Part shown: positions 8,676 through 16,844 of the stretch, piece after piece
Position numbering within the stretch: position 1 is the first letter of the stretch
How the letters are laid out: the number at the start of each line of letters is the position of its first letter
Origin: Kribbella voronezhensis
GTDB taxonomy: Bacteria > Actinomycetota > Actinomycetes > Propionibacteriales > Kribbellaceae
Direction: 5' to 3'
Length of the DNA stretch: 64,000 nucleotides
Assembly: GCF_004365175.1 (NCBI RefSeq)
Contig: NZ_SOCE01000001.1
Location: 2,777,154-2,841,153, forward strand
The notes under the pieces: generated by a model
Seen by the model: only the letters and a program-made list of their open reading frames with translations
Databases searched by the model: none
Told to the model about the DNA's origin: nothing
Program-made: the position numbers and the translations under genes

Positions 8676-9656
8676 CTACTTCAGCGCTTCGATCGCCTTC
8701 TTCGCGCCGGGGTGCAGCGGCACCGGGTCGGTCTTCTCGGCGTTCTCGATCGTGATGCCCTTCGCGGCCGCGTTCACCTGGACCAGCGCGTCCTTGTTCT
8801 CGAAGATGGCCCTGGTGAGCTTCTCGGCGAGCTCGTCGGACATGTTCTTACGGACCAGCAGCACGTTCGGCACGATGATCGTCGCCACATCGGCCGGCTG
8901 CTTGTAGGTCGCGGCCGGAATGGTGCCCTGGGCATAGATCGTGCCGTAGGTCTTCTGCAGCGCGGGCAGCAGATCCGTGATCGGGATCAGTTTCACGTCC
9001 TTGCCGAGGCTGGTGGTCAGGTCGGTGATACCACCGGTCGGCAGCCCGCCGGACCAGACGAGCGCGTCGATCGAGCCGCTCTTCATCGCATCCACCGACT
9101 CCGGCAGGCCGAGCCGCTGCGCGGTGACGTCGCGGGTCGAGTCCAGCCCGGCCGCCTCGAGCAGCCGCCGCGCGATCACCTCGGTGCCGGAGTTGGGAGA
9201 ACCCGTGGAGACCCGCTTGCCCTTCAGATCGGCGATCTTGGTGATCCCCGAGGAGGCCCGGACCGCGACCTGGGTGTAGTTCGGGTAGAGGCGCGTCAGC
9301 GCGACCACGTCCTGCGGTGCCTTGAAACTGTGCTCGCCCTTGATCGCGTCGGCTGCCGTGTCGCCGAGCGAGAACGCGATGTCGTAGTTGCCCGCCACCA
9401 GGCCCTGGACGTTCTGCACCGAGGCGCCGGTCTCGCTGGCGGTCGCCCGGTAGCCCTCGACCTTCGACGAGATCACCGAGGCGAGCGCGCCGCCGAGCTG
9501 GTAGTACACGCCGGTGGTGTTGCCGGTGGCAATCGTCAGCCGGCCGCCATCGGTACCGGCCTTGCCGCCCTCGGGTTCGCGCTGCCCTCCGCAGGCGACC
9601 AGCGAGACGGCAGCGGCCACGGCGACCACGGCGAGGGGAAGACGACGGGTTCTCAT
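8676..9656 (-). CDS. TAXI family TRAP transporter solute-binding protein
   Basis: 326 residues from ATG 9656, whose ATGA overlaps the stop of the upstream permease gene, so translation is coupled. The signal peptide ends in a lipobox (VSLVACGG). The mature protein starts with RLTIATGNTTGVYYQLGGALA, the typical TAXI opening, and contains GSPNSGTEVIARRLLEAAG and ALVWSGGLPTGGI. It captures a solute outside the cell and delivers it to the fused permease encoded just upstream. TAXI ligands are often glutamate/glutamine-like or dicarboxylate compounds; the substrate here is unknown. Confidence 0.95.
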   Translation of the reverse strand: MRTRRLPLAVVAVAAAVSLVACGGQREPEGGKAGTDGGRLTIATGNTTGVYYQLGGALASVISSKVEGYRATASETGASVQNVQGLVAGNYDIAFSLGDTAADAIKGEHSFKAPQDVVALTRLYPNYTQVAVRASSGITKIADLKGKRVSTGSPNSGTEVIARRLLEAAGLDSTRDVTAQRLGLPESVDAMKSGSIDALVWSGGLPTGGITDLTTSLGKDVKLIPITDLLPALQKTYGTIYAQGTIPAATYKQPADVATIIVPNVLLVRKNMSDELAEKLTRAIFENKDALVQVNAAAKGITIENAEKTDPVPLHPGAKKAIEALK

Positions 9657-11683
9657 GAAGTGGCGGATCCTTCCGTAGCTCCGATCAGGCGCTGCCGCCT
9701 GAGGAGATTGATGACGACGGCAACGAAAAGCAAACCGATTCCAACCGCGATGGTTACGGGCGCGAGGTAAAGCAGCAACAGGGCAGCCGGAACACAGAGC
9801 AGCCGCTCGACCCAGCCGGTGGCGATCGCGATCCAGCCGCCGGTCACCACCGCGAGCGCGGCGACCGCGAGCATCGAGACACCCAGCGTCCACGCCATGC
9901 CGATCCAGCTGCCCTGTCCCAGCAGGTGCGCGCCGTTGTCGGTCAACACGAACGCGAACGGCACCAGGAAGGCCGGCAGCGTGTACTTCCACGCTTGCCA
10001 CATCGTCGCCATCGTCTTGCCGCCCGTGATCGCGGACGTCGCCACCGCGGCCAGCGCGGTCGGCGGCGACACCTCGGACAGCACCGCGTAGTAGAAGATG
10101 AACATGTACGCCTCGGGCTGGGTCACGCCGAGCTGCACGAGCGCGGGCGCGATGATCACCGCCGCGATGATGAACGACGCCGTCACCGGCACGGCCAGTC
10201 CCAGGATCAGTACTGCGAACGCGGACAGCACGACGGTCAGGATCAACACGACCGTCGGGTTGTCCGTCAGGCCTTTCGCCGCGTCCACGATGATCTCCGC
10301 CAGATTCAGCCCCAGCCCGGTCTGGGTGGTGACGGCAACAATCACCCCTGCCGTCGCACAGGTGGCCGCGACCGGCAGCACCGATCGGGTGCCCTGGGCA
10401 AGCGCTTTGAACAGCGGCCCGGCGGTCAGCCGGTGCTCGCGGTCGAGGAACGACAACCCGAACTGGATGATCACCGCGTAGACGACGGCCTTGAACGGCG
10501 GGACGTCCACCGCCATGAAGCCGATGATCACGAACAGCGAAAGGAAGTGGTAGCTGAACCGCAGCAGCAGGTGCCGCGCGGATCGGGTGGACGTCTCCGC
10601 GTTGGTCGTCCCGTGCTTGCGGGCATCGATCTCAATCGCGAGCAGGATGCCCAAGTAGTAAAGGATCGTGGGGATCGTCGCGTAGCCGAGCACGGTCAGG
10701 TACGACACCTGCAGGAACTCCGCGATGATGAACGCGGCCGCTCCCAGCGTCGGAGGCGACAGGATGGCGCCGATACCGGCAGCCGCGAGCATCCCGCCGG
10801 CGGGCTCAGGCGGGTAGCCCGCGCGGCGGAGGATCGGCCACGACACGGTGCCGAGCGACACGGCCGTCGCAGTACCGGAGCCGGAGACGCTGCCCAGCAG
10901 GAAGCCGGCGAGAGTGACAGTACGGCCGGGCGCAGTACGGCTTCGTTTGAAGGCTGCGAAGGACAGGTCGATGAAGAACTTGCCTGCGCCCGAGTAGTCC
11001 AGCACTGCGCCGTAGATCGTGAACAGCACGATGTAGCTGGCCGCGACGCCGAGTGGGGTGCCGTAGAAGCCGGCCGTGCCCATCGTGAACTGGGCAATGA
11101 TGGCGTCGAAGTTGAAGCCCTGGTGGGCCAGCGACCAGGTGTAGGGGAGGTAGCCGCCGTAGTACGCGTAGGCGATGAACAGCAGGCTGAACGCGGGCAG
11201 CACCCAACCCGTAGTACGACGGCATGCTTCGAGGAGCAGTACGAGTAGTACTGCGCCGGCGAGGACGTCGAGGGTGGTCGGGGTCTGGCGTCGTTCGAGG
11301 TAGCTGTCGAAGTCGAGCAGCGGGTAGAGGCAGACCGCCAGAGCGACCGCGGCCAGCACCCAGTCGACGATGCCGGGGTTGTCGCTCTCCCTGGTCCGGG
11401 CCTTGAAGGGATTCAGGAACGGCGGCACGTGCCAGCCCCGATAGCACAACAAGGTGATCGGGAGGACGGCTGCGAGAAAGATCACTAAATAAAACTGCGT
11501 TCCGGCGGAGAGCGGGAAGAAGACCTGCAGCAGTACGCCGATGCTAACCACCGCGCACCACGCCGAGATCACTTGGTCGAGGGCAGGATGCAGCCGCCGG
11601 GCAGGCTTTTCCTGCTCGTACTCGGCTAGCTCGGACTCGGAGAGCGCGGCGGCGCCGCCCCCCGTACCAACACCCACAGTCAT
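9653..11683 (-). CDS. TRAP transporter fused permease (DctQ-DctM fusion)
   Basis: 676 residues from ATG 11683. After a hydrophilic N-terminus of about 45 residues there are some 16 or more hydrophobic segments. The first few correspond to the small DctQ-like subunit; the rest is the DctM-like transporter, with GSVSGSGTATAVSLGTVSWPILRRAGYPPEPAGGMLAAAGIGAILSPP-type conserved loops (the GSxSG and AGGMLAAA segments are diagnostic for TAXI-associated permeases). It drives secondary uptake with the binding protein encoded immediately downstream. A two-component system is divergently transcribed upstream. Confidence 0.95.
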   Translation of the reverse strand: MTVGVGTGGGAAALSESELAEYEQEKPARRLHPALDQVISAWCAVVSIGVLLQVFFPLSAGTQFYLVIFLAAVLPITLLCYRGWHVPPFLNPFKARTRESDNPGIVDWVLAAVALAVCLYPLLDFDSYLERRQTPTTLDVLAGAVLLVLLLEACRRTTGWVLPAFSLLFIAYAYYGGYLPYTWSLAHQGFNFDAIIAQFTMGTAGFYGTPLGVAASYIVLFTIYGAVLDYSGAGKFFIDLSFAAFKRSRTAPGRTVTLAGFLLGSVSGSGTATAVSLGTVSWPILRRAGYPPEPAGGMLAAAGIGAILSPPTLGAAAFIIAEFLQVSYLTVLGYATIPTILYYLGILLAIEIDARKHGTTNAETSTRSARHLLLRFSYHFLSLFVIIGFMAVDVPPFKAVVYAVIIQFGLSFLDREHRLTAGPLFKALAQGTRSVLPVAATCATAGVIVAVTTQTGLGLNLAEIIVDAAKGLTDNPTVVLILTVVLSAFAVLILGLAVPVTASFIIAAVIIAPALVQLGVTQPEAYMFIFYYAVLSEVSPPTALAAVATSAITGGKTMATMWQAWKYTLPAFLVPFAFVLTDNGAHLLGQGSWIGMAWTLGVSMLAVAALAVVTGGWIAIATGWVERLLCVPAALLLLYLAPVTIAVGIGLLFVAVVINLLRRQRLIGATEGSATS

Positions 11684-11800
11684 TGACCGGTTCCCTCCTG
11701 TGCTCGAAGGCTAGTGTCGGCGACCACGCCATGGAGTCGCGTGATTACGTCTTTACCAAGATCTGACACACATGTTGCTCTCCTGCCCTACGATCACGGC
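11684..11800. promoter_or_regulatory. Divergent promoter region, TRAP operon versus two-component operon
   Basis: 117 bp between the ATG of the TRAP permease (minus) and the ATG of the response regulator (plus). The layout suggests that the response regulator controls the transporter. I could not identify a convincing direct-repeat operator by eye. Confidence 0.45.
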
Positions 11801-12466
11801 ATGAGTGGCGCCGTCAGGATTCTGCTGGTCGAAGACGATCTCGATATCGCCAACGCACTGATACCCGCGCTGCGGCGTTACGGCCTGATGGTGACCCACG
11901 TCCGGACCGCCGCCGACGCGCTCGCAGCCGACCCCGGCGACCTCGTGCTGCTCGACCTCGGCCTGCCCGACGGCGACGGCATCAACGTGTGCCGGCAGAT
12001 CCGCACGGTGTCCGACGTACCGGTGATCGCGGTGACCGCGCGCGGCGAGGCGGCCGACCGGGTCCGTGGCCTGCGCAGTGGCGCCGACGACTATGTGGTG
12101 AAGCCGTTCGCCATCTCCGAGCTCTTGGCCCGCATTGATGCTGTACTACGGCGTACCGGTCTGCTCCAGCCTCGCCCCAGGGTGACGGTCGGCGACCTGA
12201 CAGTGGACATCGAGGCACGGACCGTGCAGGTCGCGGACAAGCCCATCAGCCTGACCCGCAAGGAGTTCGACGTGCTAGCAGTGCTGGCCGCCCATCACGG
12301 CCGGGTGGTACCGCGCGAGCAGGTCGCGCTGTACGCCTGGCAGTCGGTCTTCGAGGCCTCCTCGCGGACGATGGACGTGCACGTCGCCAGTCTGCGGGCC
12401 AAGCTCGGCCGGCCGGAACTCGTCCAGACCATCCGCGGCGTCGGCTACCGCTTGGGTTCGGACTGA
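11801..12466 (+). CDS. OmpR/PhoB-family response regulator
   Basis: 221 residues from ATG 11801. The receiver domain (1-115) has the acidic pair in VEDDLD, the phospho-acceptor D52 in LLDLGLPDGDG, a conserved Thr in VIAVTARG and K101 in DDYVVKPF. The C-terminal winged helix (~125-220) ends with VASLRAKLGRPELVQTIRGVGYRLG. A histidine kinase gene follows 3 bp after the stop. The divergent TRAP operon is its most likely target, as in TctDE-like systems; that is inference from position. Confidence 0.95.
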   Translation: MSGAVRILLVEDDLDIANALIPALRRYGLMVTHVRTAADALAADPGDLVLLDLGLPDGDGINVCRQIRTVSDVPVIAVTARGEAADRVRGLRSGADDYVVKPFAISELLARIDAVLRRTGLLQPRPRVTVGDLTVDIEARTVQVADKPISLTRKEFDVLAVLAAHHGRVVPREQVALYAWQSVFEASSRTMDVHVASLRAKLGRPELVQTIRGVGYRLGSD

Positions 12467-12469
12467 CCG

Positions 12470-13840
12470 TTGCGTCGTCGCCTGCTGCAGTCCCTCGTCC
12501 CGATGGTGATCGTCCTCGCCATCGTCGCTGCTGTGCCGCTGGCCAACTACATCGCGACCAGTGCGTCGCGCACGCTCTTCCTGTCCCGTAGCAACGACGC
12601 CGACTGGTTCGCGACGATGGCCGAGTCGCCGCTGCAGACCGGCGACATCGCCAGCCTGCGCGAACTCGCCGTCCGGTACCACGAGCTCTACAACACCCCG
12701 GTCTTCGTCGTGGACGTCGACCGCCGGGTCATCGCGACCTCGCGCTCCGGCGTCGACGTGCAGGAATCCGACCTGGACGCCGCTCTGGACAGCACGCTGG
12801 CCGGCCGGCTCCCCGCCGAACCGCCGGCGCTGTGGCCGTGGCGATCGGGTGAGATGGTCGTTGCGCGGCCGGTCGTGAACAACGGTCGCGTGCTCGGCGC
12901 CGCAGTACTGCGGGTGCCCACCGAGAAAGGCCGCGACCAGGTCGAGCGTGGTCTCCTGCTGCTGCTCGGTGGTCTGCTGATCAGCATCGGCGCCGTTGTC
13001 ATCGGCATCGTCCGCCCGGTCACCCGCTGGGTACTGCGGCCGCTCAACGACCTCGACAACGCGACCCACCAGGTCACCCGCGGTGCTCTCGACACCCGCG
13101 TCTCCACCGACGGCCGCGCCCCCGAGCTGCGCCGCCTCGGCGACAGCTTCAACTCGATGGCACTCAGCCTCCACCAGGCGCGACAGCGCGAACGCGAGTT
13201 CGTCGCCGACGCGTCCCACCAGCTTCGTACGCCGCTCACCTCGGCCCGGATCCACATCGAAGGTCTCTCCCGGCTGTCCCCGACGGCTCGCTTCGCCCTC
13301 AGCGACATCGACCGGCTGGGCCGCATCGTCCAGCGACTCTCCCGGTTGGCAGGCTCCGACCGCCCGGGCGACATCGAGGGCAGCGACGACGCGCTCGACC
13401 TGGCCCAGGCGGTGAAGGAACGGCTCGTCGGCTGGAAGGCCGTGTACGCCGCCGACGACCTCGAACTGATCATCGGCGAGATGGTCCCCGGTGGTGTCGC
13501 CCCCGAACTCGAGGTCGACGACATCCTCGACGTACTGCTGGACAACGCCTCCAAGTACGGCGCACCTCCGGTCGAGGTGTCTGTCACCCGCGACGGCACC
13601 GAGGTCGTTCTCTCCGTTCGCGACCACGGCCTCGGCCTCGGCTCCCGCGACCTCAAGAAGGTCGGCGAACGCTTCTGGCGCAGCGCCCACCACCGCGAGA
13701 TGCCCGGCACCGGCCTCGGCCTCGCCATCGTCCGCTCCGAAGCAGCCCGAGTCGGCGGCCGCGTAGTCGCCCGCCCCCCAGTCGGCGGCGGCCTGGTCAT
13801 CGAAGTCCGCGTCCCCCTCATCGAGGACTACGACATCTAG
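12470..13840 (+). CDS. Sensor histidine kinase partner of the TRAP-adjacent regulator
   Basis: 456 residues from TTG 12470, right after the regulator stop. One transmembrane helix (~10-30), an extracellular sensor segment (~35-155) and a second helix (~160-182) lead into a HAMP domain (~185-240). The dimerisation/phospho-acceptor box FVADASHQLRTPL places the His at residue 250. The ATPase domain has an N-box (LLDNASKYG), DHGLGLG and GTGLGLAIV. It probably senses an extracellular solute, plausibly the substrate of the divergent transporter. Confidence 0.95.
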   Translation: MRRRLLQSLVPMVIVLAIVAAVPLANYIATSASRTLFLSRSNDADWFATMAESPLQTGDIASLRELAVRYHELYNTPVFVVDVDRRVIATSRSGVDVQESDLDAALDSTLAGRLPAEPPALWPWRSGEMVVARPVVNNGRVLGAAVLRVPTEKGRDQVERGLLLLLGGLLISIGAVVIGIVRPVTRWVLRPLNDLDNATHQVTRGALDTRVSTDGRAPELRRLGDSFNSMALSLHQARQREREFVADASHQLRTPLTSARIHIEGLSRLSPTARFALSDIDRLGRIVQRLSRLAGSDRPGDIEGSDDALDLAQAVKERLVGWKAVYAADDLELIIGEMVPGGVAPELEVDDILDVLLDNASKYGAPPVEVSVTRDGTEVVLSVRDHGLGLGSRDLKKVGERFWRSAHHREMPGTGLGLAIVRSEAARVGGRVVARPPVGGGLVIEVRVPLIEDYDI

Positions 13841-13860
13841 TACTACGAACAGCCCCCCAC

Positions 13861-14205
13861 GCAAGCTCCTACGTCGCTCGCTCCCACCCACCCGAAGACG
13901 CGGCTCCTCCGTCGCCGCTGGATGAAAGCGGCGTGATGCCCGGCAGCACCTGTCGCCCGACTGCACCACCGTCGCCCATCCCACCTACCCGAGCACGCGG
14001 CTCCTCCGTCGCCGCTCGGCTGAAGCCGGCGCGATGCCCGACGACACCTCTCGCTCGGCTACTCCGACACACCTACCGAGCGCGCGGCTCCTCCGTCGCC
14101 GCTCGGCTCAAGGCGGCGTGATGCCTGGCAGCAGCGCTCGCTCGGCCATCCCCGACATCGCTTGCCACACCTGCCGACTACGCGACTTCTCCGCCGCCGC
14201 TCAGG
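13861..14205 (+). repeat. Stem-loop module followed by a four-copy ~90-bp tandem array
   Basis: It begins 20 bp after the kinase stop. The first hairpin (13861-13881) has loop CTCCTACGTCG. A C-rich linker leads to repeated units whose cores start at 13901, 13998, 14085 and 14183 (spacing 97, 87 and 98 bp). Each core reads GCGGCTCCTCCGTCGCCGCT or a variant (the fourth is more diverged), so GCGG and CCGC pair around the loop CTCCTCCGTCG. Each of the first three cores is followed by a second inverted repeat (CGCCGCT with AGCGGCG in copy 1). No gene is visible in this stretch. Confidence 0.85.
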
Positions 14206-14236
14206 GCTCGAGGGGGATCAGGTCTGTTGCCACCCT

Positions 14237-14827
14237 TTAGTGGTCGGATCCGTGGATTCCGTTGACGGGCTGGTTGAAGATCTGTTCGGCGAAGGCAATT
14301 CGCAGCGTCGGTCCTCGTTCGTCGCAACGGACCATCACGTACTCGATGCGTCTCGGTGGGATTCGGGACCAATCGGCGTATTTCACGATCATGGGATTCT
14401 CCGACGTGAAAGTGTGACCCGGTTCGCCCGGACGGCACATTTCCCATACGTCCTGATAATGCACGCTCAGGTCACCGAGCGGCTGTCTTCCGGTCAGGAA
14501 CCGGATGCTGCTCGTTTCTGGCCGCGCATCGAAATCACCAGCAAGCACGACGTGAACTCCGGGACGGTCCGCCACCCGTTCCTCGATCCGGCGAGCGTGG
14601 CGCGGCCGACTCCCTCCCGGGCGCGCGCCGCCCCTGGTGAAGGACGTGACAGCTGTCCCCGAACAACTCCCTCACCTGATCCGCCCCATCCCCCACGACT
14701 GTCCTGAAGGACGACCAGATCGGGATCGAGCTCATCGAATCCAGCACGCAGGACCTCCCGCCGAGCCGGGCCAATCGCCGTACGGGCCCCAGATATTCAA
14801 CGTCGCGACTCTGATCCGGTCGCTCAT
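14237..14827 (-). pseudogene. Endonuclease/exonuclease/phosphatase (EEP) family pseudogene
   Basis: The N-terminus (ATG 14827, SDRIRVATLNIWGPYGDWP) is intact for about 20 residues. A frameshift moves the reading to the frame encoding ARREVLRAGFDELDPDLVVLQ, and another to the frame encoding GADQVRELFGDSCHVLHQGRR. The C-terminal part is in a further frame: VHVVLAGDFDARPETSSIRFLTGRQ, then GHTFTSENP and RIEYVMVRC, with a TAA at 14237. EEP proteins of this type are about 270 residues; here the middle section is also missing. So at least two frameshifts plus an internal deletion have destroyed a once complete gene. It follows the methyltransferase gene by 29 bp on the same strand. Confidence 0.85.
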
Positions 14828-14856
14828 CTCAAGACTCCCTTCGACGTGAAGAGCAG

Positions 14857-15582
14857 TTAGTCCGCCGTGAAGAGGGCTGCGTTGAGGAAGTCGGGGCCGA
14901 AGGTGCCGTCTCGGTCGTCGCGGACCCGGCGTAGTTCGACGGGCTTCAGTGGTTGGAAGATCGTCCGGAGGTCGTCGAGGGTGAACGCCATGCCGCCGGC
15001 GGTGTCGCCGCTCAGAACGATCTGCTGGTCGGTGGGGGTCTCCATCTGTTCGCCGGCGAAGGCGACGATGCCGAAGCGGCCGCCGGGGCGTACTGCGGGC
15101 AGGATCCGTTCGAGGTAGGTGATCCGGCGGTGCGGCGCGATGTGGTGGAAGCAACCGGAGTCGTAGACCACGTCGTACTGGCCTGCCGGGAGTGGGTCGT
15201 GCAGAAGGTTCAGCGCGGTGAGGGTGACGGCGTCGGGCATCGTCGGCTGGACGTGTGCCAGCAGAGGCGCGGCGAGGTCGATGCCGTCGACCGTCGCGCC
15301 TTGCTCGGCGAACCACCGGCTGTTGCGCCCCGCACCACAGCCAATGTCCAGCACCCGGGCGCCGGAGAGATCTCCGAGCAGCCCACGGTCGTGCCAATCG
15401 ACCAGCGGTTCGTCCGGCAGCGGCGTGGCCAGCGGATGTCCGGGCGTGGTCAGCAGTTCGGTCCAGTACTCGGCAGCGGATTGATCGGATCGGTCTCCAC
15501 GGTCACTCGCTGCCACTGAATGGTCGAGAATTTCCAGCAGCTGGTCGACCGTATAAATGCGCGCGTTGTCTACGGGATTCAC
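14857..15582 (-). CDS. Class I SAM-dependent methyltransferase
   Basis: 241 residues from ATG 15582. The SAM-binding motif I is VLDIGCGAGRNSRWFAEQG, followed by the acidic VDGIDLA at the end of strand 2 and a motif near YDVVYDSGCFHHI. The N-terminal 70 residues precede the Rossmann fold, and the last ~40 form a short C-terminal region. Substrate unknown. It is the upstream member of a probable two-gene unit with the EEP pseudogene. Confidence 0.85.
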   Translation of the reverse strand: MNPVDNARIYTVDQLLEILDHSVAASDRGDRSDQSAAEYWTELLTTPGHPLATPLPDEPLVDWHDRGLLGDLSGARVLDIGCGAGRNSRWFAEQGATVDGIDLAAPLLAHVQPTMPDAVTLTALNLLHDPLPAGQYDVVYDSGCFHHIAPHRRITYLERILPAVRPGGRFGIVAFAGEQMETPTDQQIVLSGDTAGGMAFTLDDLRTIFQPLKPVELRRVRDDRDGTFGPDFLNAALFTAD

Positions 15583-15631
15583 TGTCGAATTCTACCTTTT
15601 GAAACGCCCGGCCGAGCGTGCAATCCGGCTC

Positions 15632-16627
15632 TCAGATGTGATTGTTGCGATACCAGCGTTCGGCTGCGGGGTGCAGGGGAATCGGCATCGTGGCGATCGC
15701 CGAACGGGCGTCCAGGGACCCTGCTTCTTCATGGAACTGCATCAGGTCGGCCTGACGGCGGAACAGGGTGTTGAGGGTCCACCAGGCCCAGGAGTCGGAC
15801 AGGCCGCGCCTGGCCAGCAGGTAGTTCGGTACCGCGAGGGTCGGTACCGAACTCGACAGTTGGTAGATCGAGGGCGGGATGGAGGACAGGATGTACCCGC
15901 CGAAGCGCCGCAGGGCGATCTGCTCGGCGATCTTGCCGATGTCCACGAGCCGGAAGCCGATCGTCGACTGCAGGTCCTTGATCGGGTCGGTCGGCAGGCC
16001 GCCGCTCCAGATCAGCGCGTCGATGCCGCCCGGTTTGGTCGGCTCCTTGGCCCGCAGGGTCAGCCTGGCGACCGCTGTCTCGAGGTCGAACTTCCGCGCC
16101 TTCACTTTGACGTTGGCGGCCTCGAGGATGCGCTCGGCGATCACCCTGGTGCCGGAGTTGTCCGGGCCGATGTTGACTTCCTTGCCGGCCAGTTGCTCGA
16201 TCTTGAAGATGTCCGAGGCGGTCGGTACGACGATGTGCACGTAGTTGTCGTACGTCCGGGCCAGCGCGGTGAACCGCAGTACGCCGGAGATGAAGGCGCC
16301 CTCGCCCTCCCAGGCGTCCAGCGCCGAGTCCGACAGGCTGAACCCGAGGTCGGCGGTCCCGCTGTGCAGCATTCTCAGGTTCTGGATGGAGCCGGCTGTC
16401 GGGAAGGTGGTCATCGACACCCCGGTGACCTCGGTGACGAGCTTGGCCAGCCCGTCGCCGTACTTCTGGTAGACGCCGCCGGGGTTCCCGGTGGCCAGTC
16501 TGGCCGGGCCGGCCGGGGCGGGTTCGTCGGAGCGGCCGCGCGAACAACCGGGTGTCACCAGGGCGGCCGCGGTGGCTGCCCCCAGTCCGAGCACACTCCG
16601 GCGATTCAGCAGGCGGGGACGATCCAT
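15632..16627 (-). CDS. Orphan TAXI family TRAP solute-binding protein
   Basis: 331 residues from ATG 16627. The signal region contains RRSVLGLGAATAAALVTPGCS, with twin Arg and a lipobox-like Cys. The mature part has RLATGNPGGVYQKYGDGLAKL, NIGPDNSGTRVIAERILEAANV and DALIWSGGLPTDPI, all TAXI landmarks. No permease gene is adjacent, so it may feed the fused permease encoded at 9653-11683 or act as a binding or sensing protein. It is clearly diverged from the other TAXI protein in this window rather than a recent duplicate. Confidence 0.92.
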   Translation of the reverse strand: MDRPRLLNRRSVLGLGAATAAALVTPGCSRGRSDEPAPAGPARLATGNPGGVYQKYGDGLAKLVTEVTGVSMTTFPTAGSIQNLRMLHSGTADLGFSLSDSALDAWEGEGAFISGVLRFTALARTYDNYVHIVVPTASDIFKIEQLAGKEVNIGPDNSGTRVIAERILEAANVKVKARKFDLETAVARLTLRAKEPTKPGGIDALIWSGGLPTDPIKDLQSTIGFRLVDIGKIAEQIALRRFGGYILSSIPPSIYQLSSSVPTLAVPNYLLARRGLSDSWAWWTLNTLFRRQADLMQFHEEAGSLDARSAIATMPIPLHPAAERWYRNNHI

Positions 16628-16844
16628 GGGAACAACCTAGAGGGCAGCCGGTCCCCACCGGTAGTCGCTCCGCTGCGACCCGCGCCACCGTCACCGGGCC
16701 GCCTGCGGACGAGCCACTACCGCGCGTACGCGAGCGAACAGGTCTGGACGGGCCCCCACCTGGTGTGACAGCGTTGTCAACACACTCGGCCGTGAAGGCC
16801 GCGCCTACCCACTGAGCACCACCCCGTCATCGGAGGATGATTTC

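Noticed and set aside
12275..13984. Minus-strand open frame of 569 codons
   Set aside because: Antisense to the sensor kinase and its regulator, which carry all expected catalytic motifs.
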